From positions 1 to 53,908 of the forward strand of contig JAFDVU010000030.1 in NCBI GenBank assembly GCA_018268835.1: a stretch of 53,908 bases of DNA, given 5' to 3'. The translations under genes and the position numbers were made by a program. Position 1 is the stretch's first letter; every line of letters begins with the position of its first letter. This DNA comes from Acidobacteriota bacterium. GTDB lineage: Bacteria > Acidobacteriota > Terriglobia > Bryobacterales > Bryobacteraceae. The notes beneath the pieces are model-generated. The model saw only the letters and a program-made list of their open reading frames with translations, made no database searches and was not told where the DNA came from. Positions 9,018 to 17,456 of the stretch are shown one piece after another.

Positions 9018-10367
9018 TTACGCGACTGCCGGCAGCAGCCGCTTGTGCTCCCGCACCACCGCCATCACAAACACCAGCCAGATCGCGACGAAGCACACGT
9101 TCAGCACCGCGTAGTGCCGCACCCCAAGTGCAACTTGGGTGCCCACCGCCACCAGCAGGCCACCCAACATGTCGCCAAAACGAACCACAAAGGTATCGAT
9201 CGCGATCTTGGCTTTGTACTTGGCTTCACGGCTTGTGGGCAGGAACAAGGCCTGCCGGGCGGTGTTGTTGATCGAATACTCGGTACTGTTTTCCAGCACC
9301 TTTACCACCCTCACGATGCCGAAAACCGGGAGCGCCAAAGCCAATCCGTACCCGGAAAATGCAATCACGGGCAGAATGAACAACGCCGCCCTGACCCCGA
9401 AATAGCGGAAGATGCGCGAGACGAAGAACATCTGCAGGATCAGCACCACTAGATTCTGCATGGCCCCGAACCTGCCCGCGAACTCCCCGAAGAAAGCCAG
9501 TCGCTGAGCGCCGGTGGTCTGCGCCGCCTGAATTTCCGCCAGCTTATTCATCATGAACTGTCCCGTGGAGTTCACCAGGTTGAGGAGAAGAATGCAAGCC
9601 GCGATGAGAAACAGGTAGCGGTTGGACATTAGCAGCCGAAAGCCACCCTTCCTTCCGATAGGCTCCGCGGCGATGCGATGCTGCACGCTTCCGGCTGCCG
9701 CCGATTCCCGCCGATTGACCATCAGGGTGAGCAGCGTGCTGAGGATCAACACTGCGCCGGCGGCCAGCATCAGACGGGGCACTCCCAGTGCACGGAAAGT
9801 CGTCGCGGCGAACTGTGCTCCAACAAGACTTCCCAGAGCCGATCCGATGCCGACCATGGGGAACAGACGCTTGCCCTTGTGCTCGTCGTAGAGGTCGTTG
9901 GCGAAGGCCCAGAACTGCCCCACCAGCAGGTTGTTGAAGATGCCCAGCCAGATGAAATAACCCACCCCGATGCGCACACCCGCGCTCGCCAGGACAGCAA
10001 AAACCGCCAGATGAGAAGCAAAAAAGATGGTCACCCAGGAGACCAGCCGGACCCGCACCGCACGTGCGGCAAAGGCCCCGTAGGCGGGTACCAGGAACAA
10101 CAATACGAAGGCCATTCCAGCCGACGTGTACGCTTCCGCCTCAGGGCCGAACTGACTCAGGATCAGCGCCTCCCGCACCGGTTTCAGCACGTAATAGGCA
10201 GCCAGCAACACGAACGCGTTCGCCGCCAGCAATAGCGCCCCCGCGCCTTCCCCCGCCCGTACGTCTGCAAACAGCGACAAGCCCCGGTCGATCAGCCGCT
10301 TTTTCTTTCCGTCCAGGACGACGAATACCGGGAACGATTTTTGCGAGTCGAGAACCGAAGTATCCAT
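9018..10367 (-). CDS. NTT-family/MFS-type transporter
   Basis: 449 residues from ATG at 10367. GTG codons at 10376 and 10373, just upstream in frame, are alternatives that would overlap the stop of the preceding gene. About 12 transmembrane helices are visible. The opening helix reads LLAAYYVLKPVREALILSQFG, which matches the start of the ATP/ADP translocase (NTT) family, where the Lys-Pro-x-Arg segment is typical. NNLLVGQFWAFANDLYDEHKGKR and NNTARQALFLPTSREAKYKAK are further conserved-looking loops. It is the last gene of the minus-strand group Omp85 barrel, exported kinase-like protein, transporter, only 2 bases after the preceding stop. Substrate unknown; nucleotides are a possibility from family membership only. 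Confidence 0.8.
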   Translation of the reverse strand: MDTSVLDSQKSFPVFVVLDGKKKRLIDRGLSLFADVRAGEGAGALLLAANAFVLLAAYYVLKPVREALILSQFGPEAEAYTSAGMAFVLLFLVPAYGAFAARAVRVRLVSWVTIFFASHLAVFAVLASAGVRIGVGYFIWLGIFNNLLVGQFWAFANDLYDEHKGKRLFPMVGIGSALGSLVGAQFAATTFRALGVPRLMLAAGAVLILSTLLTLMVNRRESAAAGSVQHRIAAEPIGRKGGFRLLMSNRYLFLIAACILLLNLVNSTGQFMMNKLAEIQAAQTTGAQRLAFFGEFAGRFGAMQNLVVLILQMFFVSRIFRYFGVRAALFILPVIAFSGYGLALALPVFGIVRVVKVLENSTEYSINNTARQALFLPTSREAKYKAKIAIDTFVVRFGDMLGGLLVAVGTQVALGVRHYAVLNVCFVAIWLVFVMAVVREHKRLLPAVA

Positions 10368-10369
10368 AC

Positions 10370-11992
10370 TCACCACGTCCGCTCGAGACCCACCACCACC
10401 CACCCGCCGTTCTGCCGGCGGAGGTAGGCGGTCACCGCCTTCTTCGGATCCTCCCCGCGGATGTCGGCCGCGAAGTACTCGCCGTCCCGCGCAATCCGCG
10501 CCTCGCCGGGAATCATCGGACCCGCGGCGCCCGCCAGCGCCGTCTTCACCCGCGACACGTTGTCGAACCGCGACCACTGCACCCGGTACTCGCGCGGCGG
10601 CACGAAGCCGTACTTCGCCGCCAGATCCTCGAACACCAGTCGCCCGTCCGCCACTTCGAACCCGTCCAGCGGCAGCACCCGCGCGAAATACGTCCGCCCG
10701 ATCTTGTCTCGCCGCGCGATCAGGCACCGCGTAATCCAATCCGCGGATGCCGGGTCGGTGTACTGACCCGTCTCTACGATGGCCTGGATCTCCTCGTCGC
10801 GGAACGCCATCACCTGCTTCGCCGCCCAGAAAGTGTCGTCCGGAAGACGGTTGTCGAATGCCGGATTCGGATAATTCGGCTTCCAGCGCTCGGGCTGAAA
10901 CAGGTCCGATTCGAACCGGCCCACCTCCGGCAGTTTCGGATAGCGCGCCTTCGCCCACCGCGGGACATACAGCCCCAGCGTCACGATCTGGAGCAGCGAC
11001 GGCCGCACCTCGAACATGTACTGATTCCCTGCCCGCGGACTCTTGGCCGTAAAACTGTCGCTGCCGAACGCCGCGCCGAAATCGAACAGGTTGTGCCGGA
11101 CCGACCCCGCGCCATTCTCTTCGATCAGAGAGTCGAAGTTGTTGAGAGACTTCACGTCGTTGTGTCCAAGCCACGCGCAAAACACGAACAGGCCGCGCAG
11201 ATCGCGACGGTGCTCGTGCGCAACCACGTCGTTCGGATCGTCCGTTCGCGTGCCGTGGAAGCGGAACGAGCCCATGGGTTTGCCCGGCAAATGTTTGCTC
11301 GCTACCGCAAGATATCGCCCGTCGGAATCGCGCGGCGCATGGAGCAGAATCTCGTCGATGTCCCGCTCGTGCATGGCGCGCCTTTTGCCCTGGACATCGA
11401 CGATCGTGGCCTCGGCTGCAACCACCAACTGTTCGCGCTCGAACTTGACCACATAGTTCTCCGGCACCCAGTACCCAAGGGCATAAAAGAACTTGGCGCC
11501 GATGACCTCGGCTCCGGTAGCCATGTTGCGGTTTTCCAGCGGGTCCACCTTGATCACGTACTTTTGGCCGCCTGAGTCCTCAATGGTAAATCCCGGGGTC
11601 ACTCCAATTGTCTTGGGCTTGGACACTTTCCACGGCCCGGCCCGCACCGGACCGTGGCCGGTGTTAGGTCCGCGTCGAAGCTCGTCCACGGTCATACGCA
11701 CGCGCCCGTGACGGTTGGTGTACCAGGCGCTATCCGGCACCTCACCCAGCGTGTTGACTGCCTGCGCCGGAATCGGCTTCCCGTTCTTCGGCTGCTTTTC
11801 TCCCGGGGTGGCCAACGTATGCCAGAGGAAGTCGTAATATTCGCTCAACTTCCGCTCATCGATCTGCTTCACGGAGAGCGGCGGCGGCTCCTTCCACAGC
11901 GGGTCGTCCGGATAGAACCGCTGTGCGTCCGCTCCCGCTGCGAACAGCAGGAACAGGCCGGCGCTCAGAACACGTTGTTGAACTTGAGCCAC
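10370..11992 (-). CDS. Exported protein with kinase-like (PI3/4K, HipA or FAM20-type) motifs
   Basis: 540 residues from GTG at 11992. That start overlaps the upstream gene by 28 bases and is followed by a signal peptide (VLSAGLFLLFAAGADAQ). I do not know a named family, but the order of motifs fits an atypical kinase fold. Lys148 (YVIKVDP) could be the beta-3 lysine, and GAEVIGAKFFYALGY could be the helix with the paired glutamate. FVFCAWLGHNDVKSLNNFD gives Asp279 and Asn284 like a catalytic loop, and LFDFGAAFG gives Asp304 as a DFG aspartate, 25 residues later. The loop resembles the W-I-G-N-x-D-R-H-x-x-N pattern of PI4-kinase/HipA-type proteins. An exported location is unusual for an ATP user. 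Operon partners are an outer-membrane barrel and an NTT-like transporter. The kinase reading is inference. Confidence 0.7.
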   Translation of the reverse strand: MAQVQQRVLSAGLFLLFAAGADAQRFYPDDPLWKEPPPLSVKQIDERKLSEYYDFLWHTLATPGEKQPKNGKPIPAQAVNTLGEVPDSAWYTNRHGRVRMTVDELRRGPNTGHGPVRAGPWKVSKPKTIGVTPGFTIEDSGGQKYVIKVDPLENRNMATGAEVIGAKFFYALGYWVPENYVVKFEREQLVVAAEATIVDVQGKRRAMHERDIDEILLHAPRDSDGRYLAVASKHLPGKPMGSFRFHGTRTDDPNDVVAHEHRRDLRGLFVFCAWLGHNDVKSLNNFDSLIEENGAGSVRHNLFDFGAAFGSDSFTAKSPRAGNQYMFEVRPSLLQIVTLGLYVPRWAKARYPKLPEVGRFESDLFQPERWKPNYPNPAFDNRLPDDTFWAAKQVMAFRDEEIQAIVETGQYTDPASADWITRCLIARRDKIGRTYFARVLPLDGFEVADGRLVFEDLAAKYGFVPPREYRVQWSRFDNVSRVKTALAGAAGPMIPGEARIARDGEYFAADIRGEDPKKAVTAYLRRQNGGWVVVGLERTW

Positions 11993-13179
11993 AGTTGAAA
12001 TCCTTCGTGGCTGAATCCCACGTCCAGACGCATGAACACGTTGTTGCGCACATTGAAGCGAAACCCGAAGCCGGCCGACGCTTCCAGGTTCTTCAGGTTC
12101 CAGTCCGCTCGCCGGTGGAATACCTTGCCGGCGTCGGCAAACAGCGCCATGTCCAGCCCGCTGAAACTCTCCCAACGGTACTCGCCGTTGAACACGATCA
12201 AGTTGTCGTCGTAAAAGCGGAACGGCCGGAAGCCGCGCAGATCGTCGGACCCGCCCAGCGTCGGCTGCAGGTAAAACGGCACGGTCTGCCCGGCGTCCGT
12301 ATCGGTCAACACGGATTTTCCCCGTAGGGCGATTACCCGCCGCCGGTTGAAGAATGAAATATACTGCTGGACCTCCATGTCCATCCGGCGGAACGAATAC
12401 AGGCTGAACTCCCGATCAGCGTTCCACGTGTAGCGGAACACGTAGTTCCCTCCGTCGCGCGGTCCCCCTGGGTTATCCCGATAGTCGTACTGGGCAAATA
12501 GACAGCCGCGCAGAAAGTTGGACTGCCGATCGATTCCGGGAGTCACCGCGGGCGGGAAGATCTGCTCCGTGGATACAAACCGTGGGTCGGCTCCCGGCCC
12601 AACATTGACCATCAGGTAACCCAGGGTTCCTCCGAGACTCAGATGGCGCAACGGCCGCACCCCCGCCGTCCCATCGAATGCGGTATCTTCCAGCCGGTAG
12701 TCGCTGCGCCCGGCCTTGTGCGAGTCCGGTCCCGGTCCGTAGTAATCGATGCGCGGGTAATTGCGATGGACCGAGTAGACGTCGGCGAACATCCGTCCGC
12801 CGGCCAGCTTGGGGAAAGTGAATTGAAGGTCGTATAACTGGTATCGTTTCGCGGAAACGCTGGCGGAAGTGCGCAGTACGAAACCGCCGTCGGCCAAGTC
12901 CCGCCGCAGATACTCGGGACCCACCGCAAATCCCGATCCACTTACGAGTCCTCCGAGTTTCAGGCGGAAGCCGGCCACACCCGAGGTGAAGCGCTCTACC
13001 AGCCGCCTGTCTTTGATGGCCACGAGAACCCGTTCGGGCTTCGACGTTTCGTCCGGCTCCAGTTCGCCGGCCTTTTTCTGCCGCGCCACTTGGATCTCCT
13101 GCGCGCGGGAGGCCTCATCGGCAGCCAGGGGAGCACTTAGCAGTAGCAGCGGAAACAGCCACGCCGCCAGACTACGCAT
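11965..13179 (-). CDS. Omp85/BamA-type outer-membrane barrel protein without POTRA domains
   Basis: 404 residues from ATG at 13179, placed directly before a signal peptide (MRSLAAWLFPLLLLSAPLAAD); an in-frame TTG 36 bases upstream is less likely. The protein is short for the family (BamA is about 800), and no room is left for POTRA domains beyond a roughly 60-residue charged linker. The C-terminal half has the surface-antigen signature LGGSDDLRGFRPFRFYDDN and FADAGKVF, and the chain ends on Phe (LKFNNVF), as outer-membrane barrels do. Omp85 barrels insert or secrete proteins or move lipids. A stand-alone barrel joined by a 28-base overlap to an exported kinase-like protein may serve as its anchor or exit route (inference). 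Confidence 0.85.
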   Translation of the reverse strand: MRSLAAWLFPLLLLSAPLAADEASRAQEIQVARQKKAGELEPDETSKPERVLVAIKDRRLVERFTSGVAGFRLKLGGLVSGSGFAVGPEYLRRDLADGGFVLRTSASVSAKRYQLYDLQFTFPKLAGGRMFADVYSVHRNYPRIDYYGPGPDSHKAGRSDYRLEDTAFDGTAGVRPLRHLSLGGTLGYLMVNVGPGADPRFVSTEQIFPPAVTPGIDRQSNFLRGCLFAQYDYRDNPGGPRDGGNYVFRYTWNADREFSLYSFRRMDMEVQQYISFFNRRRVIALRGKSVLTDTDAGQTVPFYLQPTLGGSDDLRGFRPFRFYDDNLIVFNGEYRWESFSGLDMALFADAGKVFHRRADWNLKNLEASAGFGFRFNVRNNVFMRLDVGFSHEGFQLWLKFNNVF

Positions 13180-13230
13180 AACTGCCGGTATCAGACTACT
13201 CCACCCGTACGCCAATTACAAGAGTTGGTT

Positions 13231-13254
13231 GTCCGATTTGTCCGATTTGTCCGT
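13231..13254. repeat. Short tandem repeat, unit GTCCGATTT
   Basis: Two perfect 9-base units and a partial third (GTCCGT) lie in the 139-base divergent promoter region between the Omp85-type gene and the M28 peptidase gene. Spacing of 9 bases is close to one helical turn, so it could be an operator array or simply slippage DNA. Confidence 0.8.
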
Positions 13255-13267
13255 TGTACCGGTGCCA

Positions 13268-13286
13268 CCGGCAATCCTGTTGCCGG
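13268..13286. repeat. Inverted repeat CCGGCAA-TCCTG-TTGCCGG
   Basis: Perfect 7-base arms around a 5-base loop, 33 bases before the M28 peptidase ATG. It could be an operator or a hairpin in the 5' leader of the peptidase mRNA; no T run follows, so it is not a classical terminator. Confidence 0.75.
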
Positions 13287-13318
13287 CGGGGGTGTACCCT
13301 GGAAAGAACGAGGTTGGA

Positions 13319-14959
13319 ATGAAGAAGCTTCTCTTGTTCGGGGCCGCGGTGTTTTCGCTCGCCGCCGCGGTGGACTACACCGCCGAAGGCGACGCCTGGT
13401 GGGCCCACATCCGCTTTCTAGCCGATGATGCCCTCCAGGGACGCGACACCGGCAGCGAAGGCTATCACAAGGCCGTCCAGTACGTCGCCACGAAAATGGA
13501 ACAGTTCGGCCTGAGGGCCGCTGGCTCAGACGGCTACCTCCAACCCGTCAACTTCGAGACCCGCGAACTCGTGCCCGCCGAATCCTCCCTCGCGCTCGTG
13601 CGCGACGGCAACGAACAGAAACTCTCTCCCGCCGAAGCCACCATGAACGCCCGCGCGGACGCCGGCACCGTCGAAGCGCCCATGGTCTTTGCCGGCTACG
13701 GCCTGCGCATCCCCGAAGCCCATTACGACGAACTCGCCGGCCTCGACCTCAAGGGCAGGATCGTGGTCTACGTCAACGCCCCCGGACCCGTGGACGCGCC
13801 CGGCCCCGTGAAGTCGCACGCCGGCTCGGCCGCCGAACGCTGGGAGACCCTGCGCGCCGCCGGCGCCATCGGAGTCGCCATTATCATGAACCCGCGCGCG
13901 CCCGCCGTCACCGGACAGCCCCCCACCAACGGATCCGGCCCGGCAGCCGGACGCGGCGCCCGCGGCGGCGCGGCGGGCATGGGCGCCGCCGGACGCGGTC
14001 CGCAGAAGGTCTTCCTCCTCGCCGATCCCGCCCTCCAGGAGCAGGCCGGCCAGAAGGTCGCGCTCACCATCACCCGCGCCGGCGGAGAGAAGTTCTTCAT
14101 CGGCAGCGGCCACACCTACGACGAGATCCTCGCGCTCGCCCGCGATAACCGGCCCCTGCCCAAGTTCCCCCTTGCCGGCACCCTGCGCGCCACCACCGTC
14201 GTCAGGACGGAGAAACTCGAAGCGCCCAACCTCGCCGGCATCCTGCCCGGTTCGGACCCCGGCCTTAAGAACCAGTACGTGATTCTGTCCGCCCACCTCG
14301 ATCACGTCGGCGTGGGACGCCCGGTCAACGGCGACGCCATCTACAACGGCGCCATGGACGACGCCTCCGGCATCGCCTCCATTCTCGAAATCGCCCGCAT
14401 CATGAAGGCCGAAGCCATGAAGCCGCGCCGCTCGGTCGTTTTCCTCGCGGTCACTGCCGAAGAGAAGGGCGAACTCGGCTCGCGCTACTTCGCCATGCAC
14501 CCCACCGTGCCCGCGAAGGACATCGTGGCCGATATCAACCTCGACATGTTCATGCCCCTGTTCGACCTCAAGTTCGTCGAAGTGCAGGGCCTCGGGGAAT
14601 CCACCCTCGGCGACAACGTCCGCGAAGCCGCCGAACCCTTCGGTGTTACTGTGCAGGCCGACAAGGAACCCGAGCAGAACCGCTTCATCCGCAGCGACCA
14701 GTACAGCTTCATCCGCAACGGCGTCCCCTCCCTCGCCTTCAAGTTCGGCTACGAGTTCGGCACCCCCGAAGATAAAATCTTCCACGACTGGATCCGCGAC
14801 CGCTACCACAAGCCCAGTGACGATCTCGATCAACCCGTCGATAAAGCCGCCGCCGCGAAGTTCGACCGCCTCATCGCCAGCCTGCTCATGAAGGTCGCCG
14901 ACGCCGACGCCAAACCCGCCTGGAAAAGCGATTCCTTCTTCCGCCGCTTCGCGAAGTAA
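13319..14959 (+). CDS. Exported M28-family zinc aminopeptidase with PA domain
   Basis: 546 residues from ATG at 13319, starting with a signal peptide (MKKLLLFGAAVFSLAAA). A PA-type insert domain is visible around residues 115-260 (PMVFAGYGL, DLKGRIVVYVNAPG, AGAIGVAIIMNP), containing a Gly/Ala-rich stretch near 200-225. The catalytic part has HLDHVG (His326, Asp328), bridging Asp347 in GAMDDASGIA, the catalytic pair Glu381-Glu382 (TAEEKGE), INLDMF and the late YHKPSDD histidine, together the two-zinc set of the family. It would cleave N-terminal residues from peptides outside the cytoplasm. The long in-frame extension upstream of 13319 lies over the divergent gene and is not coding. Confidence 0.95.
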   Translation: MKKLLLFGAAVFSLAAAVDYTAEGDAWWAHIRFLADDALQGRDTGSEGYHKAVQYVATKMEQFGLRAAGSDGYLQPVNFETRELVPAESSLALVRDGNEQKLSPAEATMNARADAGTVEAPMVFAGYGLRIPEAHYDELAGLDLKGRIVVYVNAPGPVDAPGPVKSHAGSAAERWETLRAAGAIGVAIIMNPRAPAVTGQPPTNGSGPAAGRGARGGAAGMGAAGRGPQKVFLLADPALQEQAGQKVALTITRAGGEKFFIGSGHTYDEILALARDNRPLPKFPLAGTLRATTVVRTEKLEAPNLAGILPGSDPGLKNQYVILSAHLDHVGVGRPVNGDAIYNGAMDDASGIASILEIARIMKAEAMKPRRSVVFLAVTAEEKGELGSRYFAMHPTVPAKDIVADINLDMFMPLFDLKFVEVQGLGESTLGDNVREAAEPFGVTVQADKEPEQNRFIRSDQYSFIRNGVPSLAFKFGYEFGTPEDKIFHDWIRDRYHKPSDDLDQPVDKAAAAKFDRLIASLLMKVADADAKPAWKSDSFFRRFAK

Positions 14960-15004
14960 AATCGACCTACGGACCCAGGGAGCGCACGCACCAGGAGGAG
15001 GGGT

Positions 15005-16594
15005 ATGCGGATTCTTGCGGGATTGCTGACTCTGGCGGCGGTGGGCCTCGCCCAGCACCATGACATGGCGCCTCCGGCCGCGAAGCCGGTGGTGCTCTAC
15101 AAAGGGCTCGGAACCTGGCGCCATCCCATCGCCACCAAAAGCCCCGATGCGCAGCGTTTCTTCGATCAGGGCCTGGCACTGCTTTACGGCTTCAACCGCT
15201 ACGAAGCCCTGCGCTCCTTCCGCAAGGCGAGCGAACTCGACCCCGCGGCCGCCATGCCCTACTGGGGGATGGCCGCGGCGCAGGGTCCGTACGTCAACAT
15301 GGACGGCGACCCGAGCTTCGACCTCAAGGGCGCCTGCGCCGCCGTCGAAGCCGGCCGCAGAGCCGCCGCCTCCGCCCCGCCGCGCGAGCGCGAATACCTG
15401 GCTGCCGCCGCCACCTGGTGCCCCGAATACAAGCCCGCCCAACACATCCGCGCCATGAAGACCCTCGCCGCGCACTGGCCGGACGATCTCGACGCGCAGA
15501 CCCTCTACGCCGAATCGCTCATGATCCCGATCCGCTGGAAGTGGTACGGCGCGGACGGACGTCCCGCAGAAGGCATGGCCGAGGCCGAGCGCACGCTCGA
15601 AGCCGTGCTCCGCCGCTGGCCCGATCATGCCGGCGCGAATCACTACTACATCCACGCGGTGGAATCCTCGCCCACGCCCGAGCGCGCCGTGCCCAGCGCC
15701 CAGCGCCTGATGGGCATCGTCCCCTGGGCCGGCCACCTGGTCCACATGCCCGCCCATATCTGGCTCGTGCTCGGCGATTACGAACTCGCCGCCAGCGTGA
15801 ATGAGCGCGCCGGCGCCGTGGACCGCGAGTACATGCAGGCCAGCAGCGTCGCCATCGGCTCCTACACCCCGTACTATCTCCACAACCTGCACTTCATCGT
15901 CTACGCGCGCTGGATGCAGGGGCATCGCGCGCAGGCGCTGGAAGCGGCGGACACGATGGCGGGCGCGGTCAAGCCCATGATCGAAGCCATGCCCGGGATG
16001 GCCGACTCCTTCGCCACCCAGACCGTCTTCGCGCGTGTCCGTACGCTTGCCTGGGACGACATGCTCAAGATGCCCGAGCCCCCGCCAAAACTGCCCGCCA
16101 CCGCCGTGATGTGGCACTACGGCCGCGCCCTCGCCTTCCTCGCCGGAAGCGACCGCGCCGCCGCGGCCAAGGAACGCGGCGCGTTCGAGGCGCTCGCCGC
16201 GAAGATGCCCGCCGGCGCGCCCTGGGGACAGAACTCGGCCGCGGATGTCGTCCGCCTCGCGCGCGAAGTCCTCGCCGCGCGCTTCGGGGAAGACGCCGTC
16301 GCCCACTGGCGCCGCGCCGTCGAAATCCAGGATGCTTTCATCTACGACGAGCCGCCCGCCTGGTATTACCCCGTCCGCGAATCGCTCGGCGCCGAACTCG
16401 TCCGCTCCGGACAGCCCGCCGAAGGCGAGCGCGTTCTTCGCGAAGGTCTCCGCCGCTCGCCGCGCAACGGCTTCATGCTCTTCGGCCTGATCGAAGCCCT
16501 CAAAGCCCAGCGCAAGGACACCGCCGAAGTCCAGAGCGAATTCGACCAGGTCTGGGCGAAGTCCGACGTCCGCCTGAGCCTGGCCGCGCTTTGA
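15005..16594 (+). CDS. Exported TPR-repeat protein
   Basis: 529 residues with an excellent ribosome binding site (AGGAGGAGG at 14993-15001) before ATG 15005 and a short signal peptide (RILAGLLTLAAVGLAQ). Helical repeats of TPR type run along the chain, for example AQRFFDQGLALLYGFNRYEALRSFRKASELDPAAAMPYWG near residues 50-90. Two histidine-containing segments, GANHYYIHAVE and HLVHMPAHIW, are conspicuous. I see no catalytic motif that I can name. It follows the M28 peptidase by 45 bases on the same strand and may share its transcript. TPR proteins usually scaffold other proteins; the partner is unknown. Confidence 0.85.
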   Translation: MRILAGLLTLAAVGLAQHHDMAPPAAKPVVLYKGLGTWRHPIATKSPDAQRFFDQGLALLYGFNRYEALRSFRKASELDPAAAMPYWGMAAAQGPYVNMDGDPSFDLKGACAAVEAGRRAAASAPPREREYLAAAATWCPEYKPAQHIRAMKTLAAHWPDDLDAQTLYAESLMIPIRWKWYGADGRPAEGMAEAERTLEAVLRRWPDHAGANHYYIHAVESSPTPERAVPSAQRLMGIVPWAGHLVHMPAHIWLVLGDYELAASVNERAGAVDREYMQASSVAIGSYTPYYLHNLHFIVYARWMQGHRAQALEAADTMAGAVKPMIEAMPGMADSFATQTVFARVRTLAWDDMLKMPEPPPKLPATAVMWHYGRALAFLAGSDRAAAAKERGAFEALAAKMPAGAPWGQNSAADVVRLAREVLAARFGEDAVAHWRRAVEIQDAFIYDEPPAWYYPVRESLGAELVRSGQPAEGERVLREGLRRSPRNGFMLFGLIEALKAQRKDTAEVQSEFDQVWAKSDVRLSLAAL

Positions 16595-16603
16595 TCGTAC
16601 CCC

Positions 16604-17416
16604 TCAGCGATAGACCGTGAGGTGCGGCAGGCTGAGCCGCTCTTGCGCCAGTCGGTACATCACCTCTTCGCCGCCCGACTGGTAGCGGCGCAGGTAGGAC
16701 GCGGCCTCGCGCGAGGTGACTGCAGCATCCCAATTGCGCGTTCCGAACGGGCCGCCCGGGCGGGTGGCGGCCGTCTCCTGCAGCCATCGCAGGATGTCGG
16801 GCAAGGGCGTGCCTGCATCCCGCCTCGCGATCAGGGCCGTCGCAAGTTGATACCCGGCCGTGCTTTCCGCCCGCAGTTGCCCGTACTCGCGCACGAAGTC
16901 AGGCCCCACGAACTGACCGGAAGTGAAGACCACCCCGTCCAACGTGAACCGAATCTTCTGCGCGCTCTGGAAACGGTGTAGCTCGTCAGGCTGGTAGTCG
17001 GCGGACCCTATTGGGAGACCCAGCCCCGGATTCCGCGCTGCAAGTATCCTGATCGGCAGAAACACGACCGCCTGGCCAGGACCGACCTGGGACAGCGGAG
17101 CCTGGAAGAGCGCCCGCGTCATGACCAGCTCCGTCTTGCCGCCGCGTGGATCAGTGAGGATCCAGCGCCCGGCGAACGCCAGGATTCCTTGTGATGTATT
17201 GTTGGTCACGATGACTGCGAAGGGGAGCCAGGAATTGGTCTCGGCAGTCCGCTCGGGTCCCAGGTTCGCTTCGATGGCGTCCGCATAGGCGCCATCGTCC
17301 GGTCCTTCCACAACCACCCCAGGGATCGCGGACGGTTTCGCGGCGAACCGCGGCGTCTGCGCATTCTGACCCCAGACCGCGAAACCGAGCAGCGGGAGCA
17401 CCCACAACGTTCTCAT
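16604..17416 (-). CDS. Exported protein of unknown function
   Basis: 270 residues from ATG at 17416, with GGAG a few bases upstream and a signal peptide (RTLWVLPLLGFAVWGQ). The centre (NSWLPFAVIVTNNTSQGILAFAGRW) looks like one beta strand-rich immunoglobulin-like domain, as found in proteins whose text describes a vague condition or surface. The C-terminal 70 residues look helical. No catalytic motif is recognised. It converges on the TPR gene with 9 bases between stops and is divergent from the HExxH protein. Function cannot be assigned. Confidence 0.75.
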   Translation of the reverse strand: MRTLWVLPLLGFAVWGQNAQTPRFAAKPSAIPGVVVEGPDDGAYADAIEANLGPERTAETNSWLPFAVIVTNNTSQGILAFAGRWILTDPRGGKTELVMTRALFQAPLSQVGPGQAVVFLPIRILAARNPGLGLPIGSADYQPDELHRFQSAQKIRFTLDGVVFTSGQFVGPDFVREYGQLRAESTAGYQLATALIARRDAGTPLPDILRWLQETAATRPGGPFGTRNWDAAVTSREAASYLRRYQSGGEEVMYRLAQERLSLPHLTVYR

Positions 17417-17456
17417 CTCCGGCGGCACCAACCGCTACTATGATACGGAAGCCACC

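Noticed and set aside
6868..10367. Energy-parasite lifestyle suggested by ATP/ADP-translocase-like genes
   Set aside because: The rest of the window (degradative receptors and hydrolases) fits a free-living bacterium, and NTT homologues occur in free-living species.
13231..13254. Possible CRISPR-like array
   Set aside because: Units of 9 bases directly abutting with no spacers; a simple tandem repeat.
12869..13318. 150-codon upstream extension of the M28 peptidase frame
   Set aside because: Overlaps the divergent Omp85-type gene and precedes a clear signal peptide at 13319.
13526..16306. Long open frame of 926 codons on the minus strand
   Set aside because: Lies antisense to two well-supported genes (M28 peptidase, TPR protein); its Gly/Ala/Val/Glu-rich sequence is the usual by-product of GC-rich third positions.
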